This document shows positions 62,941-64,000 of a DNA stretch of 64,000 bases, one piece after another. Position numbers and translations under genes: made by a program. The notes beneath the pieces were generated by a model. It saw only the letters and a list, made by a program, of their open reading frames with translations, was not told the DNA's origin and ran no database searches. Source of the DNA: Nilaparvata lugens (Eukaryota; Arthropoda; Insecta; Hemiptera; Delphacidae). How positions within the stretch are numbered: position 1 is the stretch's first letter; each line of letters begins with the position of its first letter. The stretch lies in the NCBI RefSeq assembly GCF_014356525.2, contig NC_052505.1:5897836-5961835 (forward strand). The letters run 5' to 3'.

Positions 62941-62944
62941 TTTT

Positions 62945-63220
62945 AATTAAATAATAAATAAATGTTTATTTCCCAAAAAAACTAAAACTACAACATCAAT
63001 TACGCAAAATATTAGATAAATTACAATATTACATACAATAGTTAGTTACAAAAAATTCTTATAATGTGTCCTCTACTTGTTTAGTTTTTTCTGTGTGGAA
63101 ATTGACCTACTCCACTACGGCGTACCATGTTCTAGAGTAGGTTTTGTTGTTTTTTTTTGTGCGTATTATTAATTAGTTAGTGTTTAGTAAGTCATTAGGT
63201 GGTTAGTTGTTATTTGAAAA
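62945..63220 (-). mobile_element. LINE 3' tail, uninterrupted copy
   Basis: Matches 12625-12757 plus 13369-13500 without the foldback insertion. CTTATAATGTGTCCTCTACT spans the site. No reverse-transcriptase sequence is left. Confidence 0.75.
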
Positions 63221-63893
63221 CAAAAATCTGGAACAATTCCGCTGCGTATCGTGATATGCATCTGTGTATTTGTGGATACGTTATAATAATGGTATATACA
63301 GGAAGCACTCTCAGTGGTGGGAGACAATATAGGCAGTGGACTGGTAATCGCTGATAAGAATAGAAAAATATGATTTGAAATCTTATTTCTCAATCTAATT
63401 CTTGTCTCCATTATCGTGGTAAATTTGATTGCAGTAATCAAACCTAATTCACAATGCACATGATTCTGCAAACAATACGCTTATTCTTCCAGTTGGCTCT
63501 CCAGGAATATAAACGAATCTGAAATTGTTGCAGATTGTTGAGTCTGAATTAGAACTTTATTAGTATAGTAATGATAAAGCTTGAAAACTGGAACAATCCT
63601 CGAATTCCGTAGATAGTTTGGAAGAAGAAAAACACACAACAGAGGAAATGCAACGAAAACAATAATGGAATTCTGGCATGAAGACATCGCGTGTTGAAAG
63701 AAGCAACAAAATAATAAACCCTCTCTTCCTGTTGTCATTCCTTGCCTTTGATATTATTTATAAGTGGTAAGCCTTCTTAGCTTTTCTTCGAATCAAGACG
63801 ATATTTTGGTGAAACTAGGCTATAGAGAGAACGTTGAATCTCCTCTGTCAGACTCAAAATCAATCTGAATGAATACTCTCGGAAAAGAAGATA
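63221..63893. other. Unassigned sequence
   Basis: Two short minus-strand open frames have no recognisable domain. Not supported as genes. Confidence 0.35.
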
Positions 63894-64000
63894 ATCCTAT
63901 ACTATTAAACGAGAAACTTCTGTTTATATGTTTAGATGTTCAGATGTTTAGATGTTTGTATTTCACCGGATCTCGAAAACGGCTCTAACGATTCTCACGA
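63894..64000 (+). mobile_element. Helitron-like element, left end, runs off the window
   Basis: ATCCTATACTATTAAACGAG followed by GAAAACGGCTCTAACGATTC is the start of the same family as 230-826 and 57814-58227. Confidence 0.7.

Overview
The window looks like nuclear DNA from an insect. It is AT-rich, its genes are split by introns with GT/AG boundaries, and it is crowded with small non-autonomous transposons (foldback MITEs, Helitron-like elements, tRNA-derived SINEs, 5'-truncated LINE tails). The repeat style and the two recognisable genes fit a hemipteran, possibly a planthopper. That placement is inferred from style and was not tested by any search.

Two protein-coding genes can be supported, and they converge tail to tail. 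(1) Bases 1-25585, plus strand: nicastrin, the large glycoprotein subunit of gamma-secretase. Ten exons plus the last 10 nt of an eleventh upstream exon join with perfectly matching phases to give 617 residues and a stop. The signal-peptide exon lies to the left of the window. One internal 222-nt exon occurs twice (9622-9843 and 10938-11159); the copies encode identical protein and differ only at synonymous sites. The start of another exon is partly duplicated beside a Helitron, and the end of the last exon is repeated three more times downstream. (2) Bases 37916-55138, minus strand: a very large, highly charged repeat protein of about 3,640 residues in this window. It is built from roughly 100 modules centred on D-N-L-[KR]-x-E-G-[ED]-F, often with a D-D-[YF] pair. 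The module style and a Cys/His N-terminal motif (RHTCTH) suggest the SAXO/STOP (MAP6-related) family of microtubule-stabilising proteins. Its last exon is 9.1 kb long. Two single-base deletions in A-runs break the frame, and both look like sequence errors.

Between the genes (25.6-37.9 kb) I see only repeats, palindromes and unassigned AT-rich DNA. From 55.2 to 64 kb there are tandem repeats, Helitron-like and MITE copies, an 842-bp tandem duplication, and weak candidates for 5' exons of the repeat-protein gene. The two genes have no obvious functional link: one acts in membrane proteolysis, the other probably on the cytoskeleton. Many repeat families occur several times in this one window (the GAGGTCCACGTTATAATGG MITE, the TTGCACAAAAGCCGG foldback, the CGAGCGAAGCTCGG Helitron-like element), so the insertions can be placed in order in several places.
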